A stretch of DNA of 14,299 nt, taken from CAYLNK01 sp964384675 (GTDB taxonomy: Bacteria > Acidobacteriota > Thermoanaerobaculia > UBA5066). Position numbers and translations under genes: made by a program. The DNA lies in contig CAYLNK010000156.1 of the NCBI GenBank assembly GCA_964384675.1, positions 1-14,299 of the forward strand. The letters are read 5' to 3'. Below the pieces are notes generated by a model. That model was not told the origin of the DNA, did not search any database, and saw only the letters and a list, made by a program, of their open reading frames with translations. This document shows positions 13,630 to 14,299 of this stretch, piece after piece (position 1 is the stretch's first letter; each line of letters begins with the position of its first letter).

Positions 13630-14299
13630 TCCGGACCGGCCGAGTCCCCTGGGAGCTCTCCCCCCGCCGGCTACGTGGCGGCGCGGGCGCTGGTCCGCTT
13701 CCTGCTCGGGCTCTTCTACCGGCGCATCGACGTCGTGGGCGCCGACCGCGTGCCGGAGCGAGGCGGGCTCGTCGTGGCCGCCAATCACCACAACTCGGTG
13801 GTCGACGCGATGCTGCTCATCGCCGTCCTGCCCCGCCACCTCCGCACGCTCGCGAACGCGCCGCTCTTCTCCAACCCGCTCGTCGGACCGTTCCTGCGCC
13901 TCCTCGGCGCGCTCCCCGTGCATCGCCGCCAGGAGGCGGGGAACGACCCGGCCCGCAACGCCGCGCTCTTCTCCGCCACCACGGCGACGCTCCGTGGAGG
14001 CGGCGCCATCGCCATCTTCCCCGAGGGGCGGACGCAGCCGGAGCCCGTGCTCATGGAGCTACGCACAGGGGCCGCGCGGATGCTGCTCGCCGCGACGACG
14101 GAGGAGGCGCCGGCCTCCCCTGGGGGCGTGGGGGGCGGAGCGCCCCCACCGACGAGCGCCGCCGAGGCGGGATCGCAGGCGGAGCCGATCACGCTCCTGC
14201 CGGTCGGGCTCCTCTTCGACCGGCCCGGCACGTTCCGCGAGGGACGCGCGCTGGTGCTCGTCGGCGCGCCCGTCCCGACCGCCCAGGCGCGGGCGCTGG
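13627..14299 (+). CDS. plsC: 1-acyl-sn-glycerol-3-phosphate acyltransferase (PlsC-like), cut by the window edge
   Basis: The open frame from ATG 13627 runs to the window end without a stop, giving 224 residues. Conserved acyltransferase block I is NHHNSVVD (catalytic H55-X4-D60), block III is FPEGRT (131-136) and block IV is ITLLPVGLLF (188-197). The enzyme would transfer an acyl chain to lysophosphatidate or a related acceptor at the inner membrane in phospholipid synthesis. Residues about 158-186 are an unusual Ala/Pro/Gly-rich insertion (TEEAPASPGGVGGGAPPPTS and following) between blocks III and IV, encoded by a GC hairpin-forming stretch. The start is set by the promoter-like repeat directly upstream; there is no Shine-Dalgarno. 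The C-terminus lies outside the window. The symbol marks the family only; the exact acceptor is not known. Confidence 0.88.
   Translation, partial: MSGPAESPGSSPPAGYVAARALVRFLLGLFYRRIDVVGADRVPERGGLVVAANHHNSVVDAMLLIAVLPRHLRTLANAPLFSNPLVGPFLRLLGALPVHRRQEAGNDPARNAALFSATTATLRGGGAIAIFPEGRTQPEPVLMELRTGAARMLLAATTEEAPASPGGVGGGAPPPTSAAEAGSQAEPITLLPVGLLFDRPGTFREGRALVLVGAPVPTAQARAL
14128..14149 (+). repeat. GC-rich hairpin within the acyltransferase gene
   Basis: Arms GTGGGGG (14128-14134) and CCCCCAC (14143-14149) are perfect inverted repeats around an 8-nt loop. They lie inside the stretch encoding the low-complexity insertion of the acyltransferase. A palindromic repeat inserted in frame is a plausible origin. 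Confidence 0.5.

Overview
The window is a very GC-rich bacterial segment, roughly 70% G+C by eye, with G/C strongly preferred at third codon positions. A lipoprotein membrane-fusion protein and an RND pump point to a diderm (Gram-negative) host. Periplasmic c-type cytochromes and a fused System II cytochrome c maturation protein point to a respiratory metabolism rich in multiheme cytochromes. These traits fit deep-branching groups such as Acidobacteriota or Myxococcota-like lineages, but the sequence alone does not settle the phylum. No rRNA, tRNA or CRISPR array is visible.

Layout. Positions 66-629 (+) encode an XRE/cupin regulator. It converges, with a 3-nt gap, on 633-2936 (-), a 767-residue ResB-CcsA (CcsBA-type) fusion for heme delivery and cytochrome c assembly. 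Next come a short regulatory spacer with a perfect palindrome and then a broken copy (A) of a REP-associated, Y1-type HUH transposase (RAYT) gene inside an element with inverted terminal repeats (about 3132-4149). From 4353 to 10534 (+) lies a tightly packed cluster: a small exported His-rich protein, a five-helix cytochrome b with two H-X13-H helices, an octaheme c-type cytochrome, an RND adaptor lipoprotein and an AcrB-like RND permease. The last four overlap or nearly abut, so they look like one operon. A second, intact RAYT element (B, about 10603-11612) sits just after it in the same orientation. The window ends with a GT-C/ArnT-like integral membrane glycosyltransferase candidate (11668-13605) and the start of a PlsC-type acyltransferase (13627 to the edge). 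These last two are preceded by the same exact 24-bp sequence, which reads like a promoter core.

How the parts may work together. The CcsBA fusion could mature the octaheme cytochrome. The diheme cytochrome b could pass electrons from the quinone pool to it. Co-transcription with an RND adaptor and permease suggests a combined redox-plus-export function, possibly for a metal or a redox-active compound; that part is inference. The two RAYT copies share a 709-bp identical core with divergent ends and bracket the operon as direct repeats about 7.47 kb apart. This arrangement could allow deletion or duplication of the block. It could also mark gene conversion, or an assembly artefact.
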